Below are positions 1 through 8,463 of a DNA stretch of 64,000 bases, one piece after another (positions within the stretch are counted from its first letter, which is position 1; every line of letters begins with the position of its first letter). Location: assembly GCA_900317825.1 (NCBI GenBank), contig ONIH01000016.1, positions 30,166-94,165 on the forward strand, given 5' to 3'. The notes beneath the pieces are model-generated. The model ran no database searches. It worked only from the letters and a program-made list of their open reading frames with translations, and had not been told where the DNA came from. A program made the position numbers and the translations under genes. Source of the DNA: an uncultured Lachnospiraceae bacterium (GTDB lineage Bacteria; Bacillota; Clostridia; Lachnospirales; Lachnospiraceae).

Positions 1-158
1 ACGCCAGGAGCCATGTAAACCCCATCCGAAGCAAGACCGCAAAGGAACGTAAGGCTGCCCGTCTGTTCCAGGTAGGTCGCTTGAGGCTTGCGGCAACGCA
101 AGTCCTGGATAGATGGTCATGCAACGACATAACCCGGCTTATCGACCTGCCTCCTTTT
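1..158 (+). ncRNA. rnpB: RNase P RNA, 3' part (5' end outside window)
   Basis: The catalytic RNA of ribonuclease P, which matures tRNA 5' ends. Conserved bacterial P-RNA blocks are readable: the GTAAACCCCATCCG-AGCAAGACC segment near 15-37, the GGTAGGTCGCTTGAGG block near 71-87, the GATAGATGGTCATGC segment and the near-invariant ACCCGGCTTATCGACC close to the 3' end. Only the 3' part is present because the window starts inside the gene. A short open frame over 81-281 is an artefact of this RNA. The exact 3' end is estimated. Confidence 0.9.
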
Positions 159-203
159 TTTAGTAAAAGTGCACAAAAACGCACATATATTTTTGTGAAA
201 AAT

Positions 204-231
204 TCCCCGATGACAATTCGGGGATTTTTTG
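204..231 (+). terminator. Intrinsic terminator after rnpB
   Basis: Seven-base-pair stem TCCCCGA (204-210) / TCGGGGA (218-224), seven-base loop, then a run of six T. It closes the RNase P RNA transcript. The -35-like ATGACA of the next operon falls in its loop. Confidence 0.8.
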
Positions 232-238
232 TTATCAT
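210..238 (+). promoter_or_regulatory. Weak promoter candidate for the galactoside operon
   Basis: ATGACA (210-215), 17-base spacer, TATCAT (233-238). Both boxes deviate from consensus and the -35 overlaps the terminator of rnpB. Predicted start is near 245, inside the inverted repeat described next. Inference only. Confidence 0.35.
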
Positions 239-239
239 T

Positions 240-279
240 AAGGAAACCAAAACAAATGAATTCAGTTTCCGGTTTCCTT
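240..279 (+). promoter_or_regulatory. Inverted repeat, possible TetR operator
   Basis: Perfect 9-base arms AAGGAAACC (240-248) and GGTTTCCTT (271-279), placed at the predicted transcription start and about 30 bases ahead of the TetR gene. TetR proteins typically bind such palindromes to repress their own operon, so an autoregulatory operator is a reasonable inference; the wide 22-base spacing is unusual for a single dimer site. Confidence 0.4.
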
Positions 280-311
280 AAGGAGCCGGAACCAGTTTAC
301 CGGAGGTCTTT

Positions 312-866
312 ATGTTAAGAGAAGAAATCCTTGAAGCTACAATGGCAGTCTACAAGAAAAAGGGAATGAGGTTTACGATGGACGACCTCGCGAAGGAGAT
401 GTCGAGAAGCAAGAAGACCATTTACACGGTTTTCAGAGATAAGAAGCATCTGTTTTTAGAGGAAGTCGACTTTTTTTTCGATAAGATAAAAGAGAGAGAA
501 CAGGAGATTCTCTGTGATGACAGCCTTTCCGTAAAGGAGAAGCTGAGAGGAGTGCTCTCCGTAATGCCGGAGAATTTTTCGGGAGTGGATTTCCCGTCCA
601 TCTATACTTTTAAAGACAAGTACCCGGCTGTTTACAGGAGGATCGGTGAGAGACTCGAGTCAGACTGGGACACGGCTTTTGCGCTGATAGACCAGGGAAT
701 GGAAGACGGCACTTTTAAGAATGTGAACAAAGAGTTCTTCAGGCTCGTGTACAACGCTTCGATAGAGAAGTTCCTCTCTTCGGATGAACTGACGAGGCTG
801 AAGATCCATTATAATGACGCTCTTAAGGGTTTGACAGATATGCTTATCGAGGGGATCACTGCTTAA
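312..866 (+). CDS. TetR/AcrR-family transcriptional regulator
   Basis: 184-residue DNA-binding regulator, the usual length for the family. The N-terminal helix-turn-helix is readable at about residues 20-50 (FTMDDLAKEM, then SKKTIYTVF and DKKHLF), typical of TetR. The C-terminal helical half is divergent, so the ligand cannot be predicted. The ATG follows CGGAGGTCTTT, a good ribosome binding site. It is the first gene of a tight operon with a GT-B-like protein, a sugar symporter and an alpha-galactosidase, so it probably controls them. This is unusual company: GH36 operons are more often run by LacI or AraC proteins. Confidence 0.88.
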   Translation: MLREEILEATMAVYKKKGMRFTMDDLAKEMSRSKKTIYTVFRDKKHLFLEEVDFFFDKIKEREQEILCDDSLSVKEKLRGVLSVMPENFSGVDFPSIYTFKDKYPAVYRRIGERLESDWDTAFALIDQGMEDGTFKNVNKEFFRLVYNASIEKFLSSDELTRLKIHYNDALKGLTDMLIEGITA

Positions 867-878
867 GGAGACAAAAAA

Positions 879-2324
879 TTGGAAGAGATTTTTGGAAACA
901 GACTGACTAAACACGAGGCGAAGGCTTCACTTAAGGCTGCGAAGGGTTACAGAAAGAGCTGCCCGGATGATAAGGATGTGGACTATCATATCCGTATCAG
1001 AAAAAATACCTCGCTCTATGATTACCTGGGGATCATGGATCTGAGACTCGAGGGCGGGAATGAGGCAGAGTTCGATACAGAAAAGGGTATAGTCGTATCG
1101 AATATCCGCATGGGCTTCGGACATTACCGTATCTCGATGGCTATGGCTTCTGCCGCCAGATCGATGGGTTACACTCCGTACTGGCTGGACCTTAACTCAT
1201 TTCCGAAGACGGCTGCGACGAAGATCATCTCAAAGCAGAATGACCTGTATTCACTGGGATCGAGACTTTCGAAGAATCCTATTTTTAATAAACTCGTTTG
1301 GGAGCCGATAAACTACACCGGCTTTAAGAAACTGACTTATAACGCGTCAGATCTCGAGACTTCTAAGCTGATGGCACCTGTATATCAGGATATCCCGAAG
1401 GAGATTCCGGTGATCGCTACTCACGCCTGGCCGGCACAGTCGGCTCTTGACGGCGGTATGAAGAGAGTCATCGAAGCCATCCCTGATAACTGGCCGATGG
1501 CACTGCACCTGGCAGAAGGAGCCATCCACACAGTACAGACCCACAATTCATACTTGGGATACAGAGTCCTTAACGGCTTCTATGGAAAAAAGGTCTTAAA
1601 TCCTATACCAGGTGATCAGATCTACTACACAGGCCACTACATCGACGATGAGCTGGTCAGAAATATCGAAGCAGACTGCAAGAGGAGAATGGACCGCCTG
1701 AACGGAAAAAAACCGGTAAGGTTCTTACTTACTATCGGAGGAGCCGGAGCACAGGCAGATATTTTTGAAGCGATTCTTAAGTACCTGATGCCGGCGGTAA
1801 AGAAGGGCAGAGCTTCTGTCATGGTAAATGTCGGAGATTACCGGAATGTCTGGGACGAGCTTCTGACAAAGGTCGACGGACTGAAGGATGTGTCGACTGA
1901 GCACTTCGAGAATTTCAGAGAAGCAGCTGGCTTTGCAGATGATTCGCTCGATGGAGATATGACAGGTGTTCACGCATTTTACCACAAAAATATCTTCGAA
2001 GCTGTCTATATCACGAATCTTCTGATGAGAGCCTGTGACTGCCTTATCACAAAGCCTTCGGAACTCGCATTTTATCCAGTGCCGAAGCTTTTCATCAGAA
2101 GAGTAGGAAAGCATGAGATGTGGGGAGCCATCCATTCGGCAGAGCTTGGAGACGGAACCTATGAGATAAGGGAGATACCGCAGGTTCTCCAGATGATAGG
2201 CCTTATGATAAAAGACCCGGGGATCATCGGAGGCATGTGCGATTCTATAGAGAAAAATAAGAGTATCGGAGTATATGACGGGGCGTATAACTGTGTAAAA
2301 CTGGCAATGGGGAAAGAAATCTAA
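879..2324 (+). CDS. GT-B-fold glycosyltransferase-like protein of unknown role
   Basis: 481 residues starting at TTG with AAGGAG eight bases upstream. The N-terminal half carries a glycine-rich first strand followed by MGFGHYRIS (about 78-86), reminiscent of the GxGH motif in MurG and monogalactosyldiacylglycerol-synthase-type enzymes. The C-terminal half has a second Rossmann-like start TIGGAGAQ (about 285-292) and DCLITKPSELAF, resembling the nucleotide-sugar binding region of the same fold. It has no signal peptide or membrane segment. It sits 12 bases after the TetR gene and 10 bases before the symporter. I do not recognise a characterised family; a sugar- or glycolipid-related transferase or a catalytically altered relative is inferred. 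Confidence 0.6.
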   Translation: MEEIFGNRLTKHEAKASLKAAKGYRKSCPDDKDVDYHIRIRKNTSLYDYLGIMDLRLEGGNEAEFDTEKGIVVSNIRMGFGHYRISMAMASAARSMGYTPYWLDLNSFPKTAATKIISKQNDLYSLGSRLSKNPIFNKLVWEPINYTGFKKLTYNASDLETSKLMAPVYQDIPKEIPVIATHAWPAQSALDGGMKRVIEAIPDNWPMALHLAEGAIHTVQTHNSYLGYRVLNGFYGKKVLNPIPGDQIYYTGHYIDDELVRNIEADCKRRMDRLNGKKPVRFLLTIGGAGAQADIFEAILKYLMPAVKKGRASVMVNVGDYRNVWDELLTKVDGLKDVSTEHFENFREAAGFADDSLDGDMTGVHAFYHKNIFEAVYITNLLMRACDCLITKPSELAFYPVPKLFIRRVGKHEMWGAIHSAELGDGTYEIREIPQVLQMIGLMIKDPGIIGGMCDSIEKNKSIGVYDGAYNCVKLAMGKEI

Positions 2325-2334
2325 GGAGGTTACA

Positions 2335-3741
2335 ATGTCGGAAAGCAAACAATTAAAACCAATCACGAAGAAAGTCATCTGGCTTTTTGCCATTGGACAG
2401 TTGGGCTGGTCACTGATGAGTGCAATACTTACGAACTTCATCGAGTCATTCTATCAGCCTGATGATGTGTCAGTAAAAGAGGGAATGATCTACTTCATTC
2501 CTCAGGGACGAGTGATCCTTGGAGTATTTACTATCATCGGAGGTATCTATGCGATAGGCCGTGTATTTGATGCGATAACAGATCCGTGGATCGGAAACTT
2601 ATCAGATAAGAGCAAGGATCCTAAGGGCCGCCGTATTCCGTTTATGAAGAAGGCCGCCATTCCATTAGCTCTTATCACGATAATGGTGTACATCTGCCCG
2701 ACAGCTGGAAATCCAGTGGCTTCAAAGCTCGGAACAAACGGTGTTATAAATGCCATCTGGGTGCTTATCATGATGCTTCTGTTTTATCTGTTCATGACTA
2801 TCTACTGCACCCCATACAACGCTCTGATCGCTGAGCTTTCAAGAGATGAAAAGACACTTGCTGATATCTCGACAGCTATCTCATTCACCTTTATCTTCGG
2901 ATCAGCTATGGGCTACATGGCTCCGACTATCTGGAGTGCCATCACACCGATGGTAGGAAGCCGTGTCTGGGCCATGAGACTTGTATTCATCGTAATGGCT
3001 GTGATCGCCTGCATCTGCTGCCTGATCCCGGCACTTACGATAAAAGAGCCTGATTATGTAAATGCGGTCCCTACTGAGGGTTCCGCTTTTTCATCACTTG
3101 TAAAGTGCTTCTCTAATAAGAACTTCGGAGTATTCATAGGAAGCGACATCTGCTACTGGGTCGGTATCACTATGTTCCAGACAGGACTTCTGCACTATGT
3201 CACAGTGCTCATGCAACTGCAGGAGAGCTACTCGACTATCCTCTACATCGCTATGACTCTGCTTTCAGTTATCTGCTATGTACCTGTAAATAAACTTATG
3301 AAAAATATCCAGAAGAAAAAGCTCGTGACCTTTGCCTTCTGCGGTATGTGCATCGTATTCCTGATCACAGGATTATCGGGAATGTTCGGACTGCCTGGCA
3401 TAGTAAGCGGTATCCTCATCGTTATCTGCGCAGCTTTCCCAATGGCTATCCTCGGCATCATTCCACAGACTATTGTTGCCGATATCGCAAAGTCAGATGC
3501 CATCACAACAGGTGAGAATCACGATGGAATGTTCTTCGCAGCCCGTACTTTTTCAATGAAGCTCGGACAGTCACTTGCCATACTTCTGTTCACTTCTCTG
3601 GGAACGATAGGACTTGCTACAGGCCGTGGCTACAGGATCGCAGCTTTCGTAGCAGTCGGTTTCTGTGCAGCAGGTGTTGTCATCCTTCATTTCTATAACG
3701 AGAAGAAAGTTCAGGACATCTTAAAGAAAGCTAACTACTAA
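2335..3741 (+). CDS. GPH-family sugar:cation symporter
   Basis: 468-residue polytopic membrane protein with about 12 hydrophobic segments. The motif DAITDPWIGNLSDKSKD at about residue 79 followed by GRRIPFM is the hallmark of the glycoside-pentoside-hexuronide (melibiose carrier, MelB) branch of the major facilitator superfamily. It probably brings in an alpha-galactoside such as melibiose or a raffinose-type sugar with a cation, to be cut by the alpha-galactosidase encoded 10 bases downstream. RBS AAGGAGGTTAC precedes ATG. Substrate is inferred from context. Confidence 0.88.
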   Translation: MSESKQLKPITKKVIWLFAIGQLGWSLMSAILTNFIESFYQPDDVSVKEGMIYFIPQGRVILGVFTIIGGIYAIGRVFDAITDPWIGNLSDKSKDPKGRRIPFMKKAAIPLALITIMVYICPTAGNPVASKLGTNGVINAIWVLIMMLLFYLFMTIYCTPYNALIAELSRDEKTLADISTAISFTFIFGSAMGYMAPTIWSAITPMVGSRVWAMRLVFIVMAVIACICCLIPALTIKEPDYVNAVPTEGSAFSSLVKCFSNKNFGVFIGSDICYWVGITMFQTGLLHYVTVLMQLQESYSTILYIAMTLLSVICYVPVNKLMKNIQKKKLVTFAFCGMCIVFLITGLSGMFGLPGIVSGILIVICAAFPMAILGIIPQTIVADIAKSDAITTGENHDGMFFAARTFSMKLGQSLAILLFTSLGTIGLATGRGYRIAAFVAVGFCAAGVVILHFYNEKKVQDILKKANY

Positions 3742-3751
3742 GGGTGACCAT

Positions 3752-6118
3752 ATGATAAGAGAATTAAAAGGCGACAGAACAGCCTACGTGCTAGATACGC
3801 CGCACACGACTCTGGTATTCCTGACACTTCCGACCGGCCAGATAGAGACAGCCTACTACGGGTCGTCTATCCGGCTGGACTCGGCAGATGAGGCCTTAAG
3901 CCTCTCTGAAAAGAATGAGTTTCCGCCAGGTAATTCGATAGATTATAACGCTGACAAGAATCCTTATACGCTTGAGGATGTGAGGCTTTTGGTCGGAACC
4001 TACGGAAAAGGAGATATCAGAGAACCGTTCGTCGAGGCAGTGGCACCTGATGGGAGCACGACACTTGACTTCGTGTTGACTGATACAGAAATAGACGATG
4101 GAAAAAAAACGATAGAGGGCCTTCCTTCTTCGCATGAGAAGTCAGATGCAGAAGAGGACAGTGCTAAGACACTCTGCTTTACTCTGACTGACAGAAATAA
4201 CGGCTATGTGTTAAAAATCTACTATTCGGTCTACCCTGATTCAGATGTGATAGCCAGGAGTGCCAGGTTTGAAAATGCCTCCGATGAGCCGGTCACACTT
4301 ACGAGACTCCTTTCCGGACAGCTGGATGTCTTCGGAAGCGGGTATAAAGTCACTACATTTACAGGCGCCTGGACCCGTGAGATGAATATGCACGAGGTGA
4401 CTGTAAGCGCAGGAAACTACACGGTATCATCTGTGGTCGGCTCTTCTTCATCGAGAGCAAATCCGTATGTGATCGTCTCAGATCCGTCATGTACAGAAGA
4501 CCATGGCAGATGTCTTGGCAGCAACCTGATCTACAGCGGAAACCACTATGAGAGCATCTCGGTGAATACTTATGGAAAGACCAGGATACTGACTGGTATA
4601 AATCCGGTAGACTTCGACTTCAGGCTGGAGCCGGGAGAGAGTTTTTCAGCGCCTGAATCCGTTATGGCGTTTACAGAGGACGGCTACTCGGCGTTAAGCA
4701 TCATCATGTCGGACTTTGTAAGAGACCATATCATAAGCGGTGAGTGGGCTCACAAGGACAGGCCAATAGTGCTTAACTCCTGGGAAGCCTCGTATTTTGA
4801 CATCAACGAGAAGAAGCTACTTTCTTTCGCGAAAAAGGGTAAAGAGCTCGGTGCCGAACTTTTCGTAATGGATGACGGCTGGTTCGGAAAACGCGATGAT
4901 GACCACAGTTCTTTAGGTGACTGGAATGTGAATCTGAAGAAGCTGACTCACGGACTCTCGTACTTAGCTGACAGGATCCATGGGCTTGGACTCCTGTTCG
5001 GTATCTGGGTGGAGCCTGAGATGGTAAATGTCGATTCTGACCTTTACCGCGCGCATCCGGACTGGGCCATTGACATCCCGGGAAAGTCCCATTCAGAGGG
5101 ACGTTTCCAGAGGTTCTTAGATCTGTCGAACCCGGAGGTAGTCAAGTTTGCGATAGACGCGATGAGCAGGATTTTTTCATCTGCTTCCATAGATTACGTC
5201 AAGTGGGACTATAACAGGATCTTTTCTGATGTGTACTCGCCGTATCTCAAAGAGAAGAGCAACGGAGAGCTTTTCCACCGCTACATCCTGGGCCTCTATC
5301 AGATAATGGATGCTCTGGTGAAAAAATATCCGCACATCCTTTTCGAAGGCTGTGCGTCAGGCGGAAACAGGTTCGACCTGGGAATCCTCTCGTACTTCCC
5401 GCAGATCTGGGCCTCGGATAACTCAGACGCCATCTCAAGGCTTGCGATACAGCAGGGGCTTTCGATGGGCTATCCGCTTTCGGCTGCGACAGGCCATGTA
5501 AGTGCCTGCCCGAACCATCAGACGCTCAGAAGGACTCCGATGAACACGAGATTTAACGTGGCTGCGTTTACGAGCTACGGAATGGAGGTAAATCCGCTCG
5601 ACCTATCATCTGAGGAGTTCGAGGAGCTGAAGTCGTACAACGACCTCTACAAGCGCTTGAGACATACGCTTCAGACCGGTGAATTTTATCGGGTAAACGA
5701 CGAGGATAACACAGTAAAGTGGGTTACCGTATCAAAGGATAAGTCACAGGCTGTCGGAATGATGCTCGTAAAGGAGATAAAGCCTGGCATCAGGTACGAG
5801 AACCTGAAGTTCAAAGGCCTGGATCCCGATAAAAAGTACCACGTGTATAACATCCCGATAAATATCGATGTCCGCACTTTTGGCAGCATGATAAACACGA
5901 TGGCTCCGGTACATGTAAAGCCGGGCTCTGTCGTGGAGAGTGCTGTGGCAAAGTTCGTAAAGCTGAAAAGTGAGGTCCTCGATGAGACAGTTTCCGGTTC
6001 AGTTCTTATGAATGCGGGACTTAACCTGCCGTCGGCCTTTACCGGAACAGGCTACGATGAAAAAATAAGAGTCATGACAGATTTCGGGTCAAGACTCTAC
6101 ATAGCTGAAGAAGTATAA
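3752..6118 (+). CDS. Alpha-galactosidase, glycoside hydrolase family 36
   Basis: 788 residues, slightly longer than the usual ~730 of the family, with no signal peptide, so cytoplasmic. It hydrolyses terminal alpha-1,6-galactosyl residues of melibiose or raffinose-type sugars. An N-terminal beta-rich domain precedes a (beta/alpha)8 core: MDDGWFG, then KWDYNR with the predicted nucleophile D486, and WASDNSDA with the predicted acid/base D556. The 70-residue separation matches characterised GH36 enzymes. FEGCASGG, which contributes to the substrate pocket, is intact. Last gene of the TetR-led operon, followed by a long hairpin at 6126-6164. Confidence 0.95.
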   Translation: MIRELKGDRTAYVLDTPHTTLVFLTLPTGQIETAYYGSSIRLDSADEALSLSEKNEFPPGNSIDYNADKNPYTLEDVRLLVGTYGKGDIREPFVEAVAPDGSTTLDFVLTDTEIDDGKKTIEGLPSSHEKSDAEEDSAKTLCFTLTDRNNGYVLKIYYSVYPDSDVIARSARFENASDEPVTLTRLLSGQLDVFGSGYKVTTFTGAWTREMNMHEVTVSAGNYTVSSVVGSSSSRANPYVIVSDPSCTEDHGRCLGSNLIYSGNHYESISVNTYGKTRILTGINPVDFDFRLEPGESFSAPESVMAFTEDGYSALSIIMSDFVRDHIISGEWAHKDRPIVLNSWEASYFDINEKKLLSFAKKGKELGAELFVMDDGWFGKRDDDHSSLGDWNVNLKKLTHGLSYLADRIHGLGLLFGIWVEPEMVNVDSDLYRAHPDWAIDIPGKSHSEGRFQRFLDLSNPEVVKFAIDAMSRIFSSASIDYVKWDYNRIFSDVYSPYLKEKSNGELFHRYILGLYQIMDALVKKYPHILFEGCASGGNRFDLGILSYFPQIWASDNSDAISRLAIQQGLSMGYPLSAATGHVSACPNHQTLRRTPMNTRFNVAAFTSYGMEVNPLDLSSEEFEELKSYNDLYKRLRHTLQTGEFYRVNDEDNTVKWVTVSKDKSQAVGMMLVKEIKPGIRYENLKFKGLDPDKKYHVYNIPINIDVRTFGSMINTMAPVHVKPGSVVESAVAKFVKLKSEVLDETVSGSVLMNAGLNLPSAFTGTGYDEKIRVMTDFGSRLYIAEEV

Positions 6119-6125
6119 AACAAAG

Positions 6126-6164
6126 CGAGGTCACAAAAAAATCACAGATTTTTTTGTGACCTCG
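6126..6164. terminator. Long perfect hairpin between alpha-galactosidase and DUF5688 gene
   Basis: Perfect 18-bp inverted repeat (6126-6143 / 6147-6164) with a three-base loop. GC-rich pairs are at the base and an A7/T7 tract is next to the loop, the reverse of a normal intrinsic terminator. It may still end transcription on both strands, or act as a processing site or cruciform. Nothing T-rich follows it. Confidence 0.5.
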
Positions 6165-6173
6165 TGTTATAAT
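6165..6173 (+). promoter_or_regulatory. Extended -10 promoter for DUF5688 gene
   Basis: TGTTATAAT: a consensus TATAAT at 6168-6173 with the TGN extension. No good -35 lies at the right distance because that space is taken by the hairpin. The predicted start near 6180 gives a leader of about 40 bases before the ATG at 6219. Confidence 0.5.
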
Positions 6174-6218
6174 CAGTTCAGGTTTTCCCCAGACCTCTGC
6201 CTCCAGCAAAGGAGGCAT

Positions 6219-7094
6219 ATGACATACGAAGTTTTTAAGACACATTTGATAGACACATTGACACAGGAGCTTGGGGCTGACGTAAGTTTGAGCGTAGGCG
6301 ACCTCTCCTGCCCGGGGATTTCAGGAACGGGTCAGGATGCCTGTGTTATCACCATTCCAGACAGGAGGCTATCTCCTGTATTCTATCCCGGTTACTTTTA
6401 CCAGCAGTTTTCAGAAGGCACTTCACTCGATGAGATAGTGGAGAACATAAAGGATTCTATCCGCTACACGAGCGAGGATTCTCTGGATTTTAATGAGATA
6501 GCAGACTATAATAACGCGAAGAATCACATCGTGCCACGGCTTATCAGGTATGAAGGACACGAAGTCTGCCTCGGAAAGCGGGCGTTTATTCCGTATCTCG
6601 ACCTGGCGGTCATTTTTACCTATGTGATAAAGGCCGAAGGCGATGAGCTGGTATCTTTTTCGATAAGCGATGACCAGATGGATGACTGGGGCATCACTGT
6701 AGGGACGCTCTATGCTGATTCCGTCAGGACTGCACAGAGGCTTTTTCCACCAAGGATCGAGTCGATAGAGGACGTGCTTTCTCTTTCGAACGATTCTGAC
6801 ATGTACCATACTTTCTACGTGCTTTCGAATTCGAAAAGACAGTATGGTGCGGCCTGCCTGCTCTATGATCATGTGATGCAGGACTATGCGGAGAGGATAG
6901 GGGAGGGCTTTTATGTGATCCCATCGTCAGTTCACGAAGTCCTGCTCCTGCCTCAGAGCATTGGCATTGGTCCGTCTGAGATGAAAGAGATGCTCGATGA
7001 TGTGAACGCTTCAATCGTAAAGCCTGATGAAGTGCTCTCTGACAGGGTGTACCATTATGACAAGAGCCGTCAGTCTCTGGATTTTGCCGTGTGA
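6219..7094 (+). CDS. DUF5688-type protein, function unknown
   Basis: 291 residues. The ATG at 6219 is chosen because AAAGGAGGCAT precedes it; a frame extends upstream to 6156 but overlaps the promoter. The sequence (MTYEVFKTHLIDTL at the start, then VPRLIRYEG, LDLAVIFTYVI, a SDDQMDDWGIT segment, MYVLSN-like NDSDMYHTFYVLSN, and a C-terminal VIPSSVHEVLLLP) fits a family widespread and often multicopy in Lachnospiraceae. No catalytic motif, signal peptide or membrane segment is visible. The assignment to DUF5688 is from memory of the family pattern. Confidence 0.72.
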   Translation: MTYEVFKTHLIDTLTQELGADVSLSVGDLSCPGISGTGQDACVITIPDRRLSPVFYPGYFYQQFSEGTSLDEIVENIKDSIRYTSEDSLDFNEIADYNNAKNHIVPRLIRYEGHEVCLGKRAFIPYLDLAVIFTYVIKAEGDELVSFSISDDQMDDWGITVGTLYADSVRTAQRLFPPRIESIEDVLSLSNDSDMYHTFYVLSNSKRQYGAACLLYDHVMQDYAERIGEGFYVIPSSVHEVLLLPQSIGIGPSEMKEMLDDVNASIVKPDEVLSDRVYHYDKSRQSLDFAV

Positions 7095-7198
7095 GACATC
7101 ATAGGACAGCAGATCGTAGCGAGCGCTGCACCGGTGAACCCGAAGCCGCAGTAATTGTCAACTCTCAGATTTTTAATGAAAAAATTCTTATCATCGGC

Positions 7199-7204
7199 TA
7201 TAAT
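7199..7204 (+). promoter_or_regulatory. -10 box directly ahead of yitT start
   Basis: Consensus TATAAT ending seven bases before the ATG at 7212. No convincing -35. With normal start-site spacing the transcript would begin at the ATG itself, so the mRNA may be leaderless. Confidence 0.5.
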
Positions 7205-7211
7205 AGGGCTC

Positions 7212-8075
7212 ATGGATAAAAAAATCGTATTGAAAAGTATAAGACAGCTGATAGTTATCATAGCGGCATCGCTTATCATGGCTATAAATATCAACACCTT
7301 CGTATCGACGGGCGGGCTTTTTCCTGGTGGAGCTACGGGACTTACGCTTCTGATCCAGAGGTCGTTTGCCAAATTTTTAAATGTGAGCGTGCCTTATACT
7401 CCGCTAAACCTGGCTATAAACGCTGTCCCTGTCTATATAGGCTTCCGCTTCATCGGTAAAAAATTCACCGGCAGTTCACTTCTTGTGATAGCGCTCTCAT
7501 CTGTCCTTACGGATCTGCTTCCGAGTTATGTGATAACCTATGATACCCTTCTGATAAGCATCTTCGGCGGCATCATAAACGGTTTTGCCATCTCTATGTG
7601 TCTAAGAAATGATACGACTACGGGCGGGACTGATTTTATATCTATCTTCATTTCCCAGAAGACCGGTAGGGATTCGTTCAATGCGATTCTCGGGATGAAT
7701 GTCGTGATACTCGTAGTAGCTGGCCTGCTTTTTGGCTGGGATAAGGCGCTGTATTCGATCATTTTCCAGTTCGCGACGACTCAGGTCGAGCACGTGATGT
7801 ACAGGAATTACCAGCAGGTAACTCTGCTCATCATCACGAAGATCCCTGATGAGATCTGTGAGATGATCTACAGCGAAACTGATCACGGCGGCACGATAAT
7901 CGACGGTATCGGCTCGCATGAGAAGAACGACAGAAAAATAGTCTATTCCGTTATCGGTGCATCAGAGCAGGATTCGATGATCAAGAAGATAAAACAGGTA
8001 GACCCAAACGCCTTCTGCAACGCCATCCGCACTGAAAAAATAGCGGGCAAGTTCTACCTTCACCCGCACAGCTGA
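7212..8075 (+). CDS. YitT-family membrane protein (DUF161 + DUF2179)
   Basis: 287 residues from the ATG at 7212. About five to six hydrophobic segments fill the first two thirds (with the family motifs STGGLFPGGATGL and RNDTTTGGTDFIS), followed by a soluble DUF2179 domain (about 205-285, with the HGGTIIDGIGSH-like loop). Family members are integral membrane proteins of unclear transport role. A longer frame starts at TTG 7155, but a consensus -10 lies inside that extension, so the shorter start is preferred. No Shine-Dalgarno is visible before 7212. Confidence 0.85.
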   Translation: MDKKIVLKSIRQLIVIIAASLIMAININTFVSTGGLFPGGATGLTLLIQRSFAKFLNVSVPYTPLNLAINAVPVYIGFRFIGKKFTGSSLLVIALSSVLTDLLPSYVITYDTLLISIFGGIINGFAISMCLRNDTTTGGTDFISIFISQKTGRDSFNAILGMNVVILVVAGLLFGWDKALYSIIFQFATTQVEHVMYRNYQQVTLLIITKIPDEICEMIYSETDHGGTIIDGIGSHEKNDRKIVYSVIGASEQDSMIKKIKQVDPNAFCNAIRTEKIAGKFYLHPHS

Positions 8076-8161
8076 AAATTTCATATCTTTTGACAAGAGT
8101 GTGTACCAAATGTGCACCAACACCCACTAATATAATACCGTATAAAATAAAACACCTAAAA

Positions 8162-8197
8162 TCAAAAAGCCTTGAAACCCTCTGGTTTCAAGGCTTT
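8162..8197 (-). terminator. Intrinsic terminator of tRNA-Thr
   Basis: Perfect 14-bp stem (8166-8179 / 8184-8197) with a four-base loop. Read on the minus strand it is followed by a T tract (the A run at 8164-8168). It ends the tRNA transcript. On the + strand no T run follows, so it is a weaker stop for yitT. Confidence 0.85.
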
Positions 8198-8204
8198 GCT
8201 GTGA

Positions 8205-8277
8205 AGCTCTGAATCCGACTCGAACGGACGACCCCTTCATTACGAGTGAAGTGCACTACCAACTGTGCTATCAGAGC
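8205..8277 (-). tRNA. tRNA-Thr (anticodon CGT)
   Basis: On the minus strand a full cloverleaf reads out: acceptor GCTCTGA paired with TCAGAGC, D arm GCAC...GTGC, anticodon arm CTTCA-CTCGTAA-TGAAG with anticodon CGT decoding ACG (threonine), and T arm with TTCGAGT loop. CCA is not encoded. Promoter and terminator flank it. It is the only minus-strand gene in the window and converges with yitT. Confidence 0.95.
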
Positions 8278-8308
8278 CTGCGTGATAAATTTCGTCACAA
8301 CAAGTGAT

Positions 8309-8337
8309 ATTATACAGGATGATGACTCATTTTGCAA
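8309..8337 (-). promoter_or_regulatory. Promoter of tRNA-Thr
   Basis: On the minus strand TTGCAA (8337-8332), 17-base spacer, TATAAT (8314-8309), with start about 25-30 bases ahead of the tRNA. Near-consensus sigma-A promoter, divergent from the promoter at 8370. Confidence 0.85.
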
Positions 8338-8369
8338 CCACTTTTTAGAATTTTGACTTTAATATCAGA

Positions 8370-8398
8370 TTGATATTTTTATTATAGAATGATATACT
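8370..8398 (+). promoter_or_regulatory. Promoter of the DUF234 ATPase gene
   Basis: TTGATA (8370-8375), 17-base spacer, TATACT (8393-8398). Predicted start near 8405, leaving a leader of about 60 bases that contains the ACTTAGTAAG repeats. Confidence 0.65.
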
Positions 8399-8406
8399 GA
8401 TTTATG

Positions 8407-8446
8407 ACTTACTTAGTTATAACTTAGTAAGTTACGACTTAGTAAG
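8407..8446 (+). repeat. Short direct repeats ahead of the DUF234 ATPase gene
   Basis: ACTTAGTAAG occurs at 8422-8431 and 8437-8446, 15 bases apart, with a degenerate ACTTACTTAG copy at 8407-8416 (the latter part also gives an imperfect inverted partner). They lie just after the predicted transcription start, where a repressor or self-binding site could sit. Confidence 0.55.
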
Positions 8447-8463
8447 GAATGTGGGTATATGTT

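Noticed and set aside
81-281. Open frame of 66 codons at the left edge
   Set aside because: It lies over the RNase P RNA 3' end and its terminator; not a protein gene.
1725-2441. Minus-strand frame of 238 codons
   Set aside because: Lies opposite the GT-B-like and symporter genes with no Shine-Dalgarno or family resemblance; a shadow of + strand codon use.
8078-8136. TTGACA near 8090 and TATAAT near 8131 as a + strand promoter after yitT
   Set aside because: Spacing is about 35 bases and nothing is encoded on the + strand before the tRNA terminator; not a coherent promoter.
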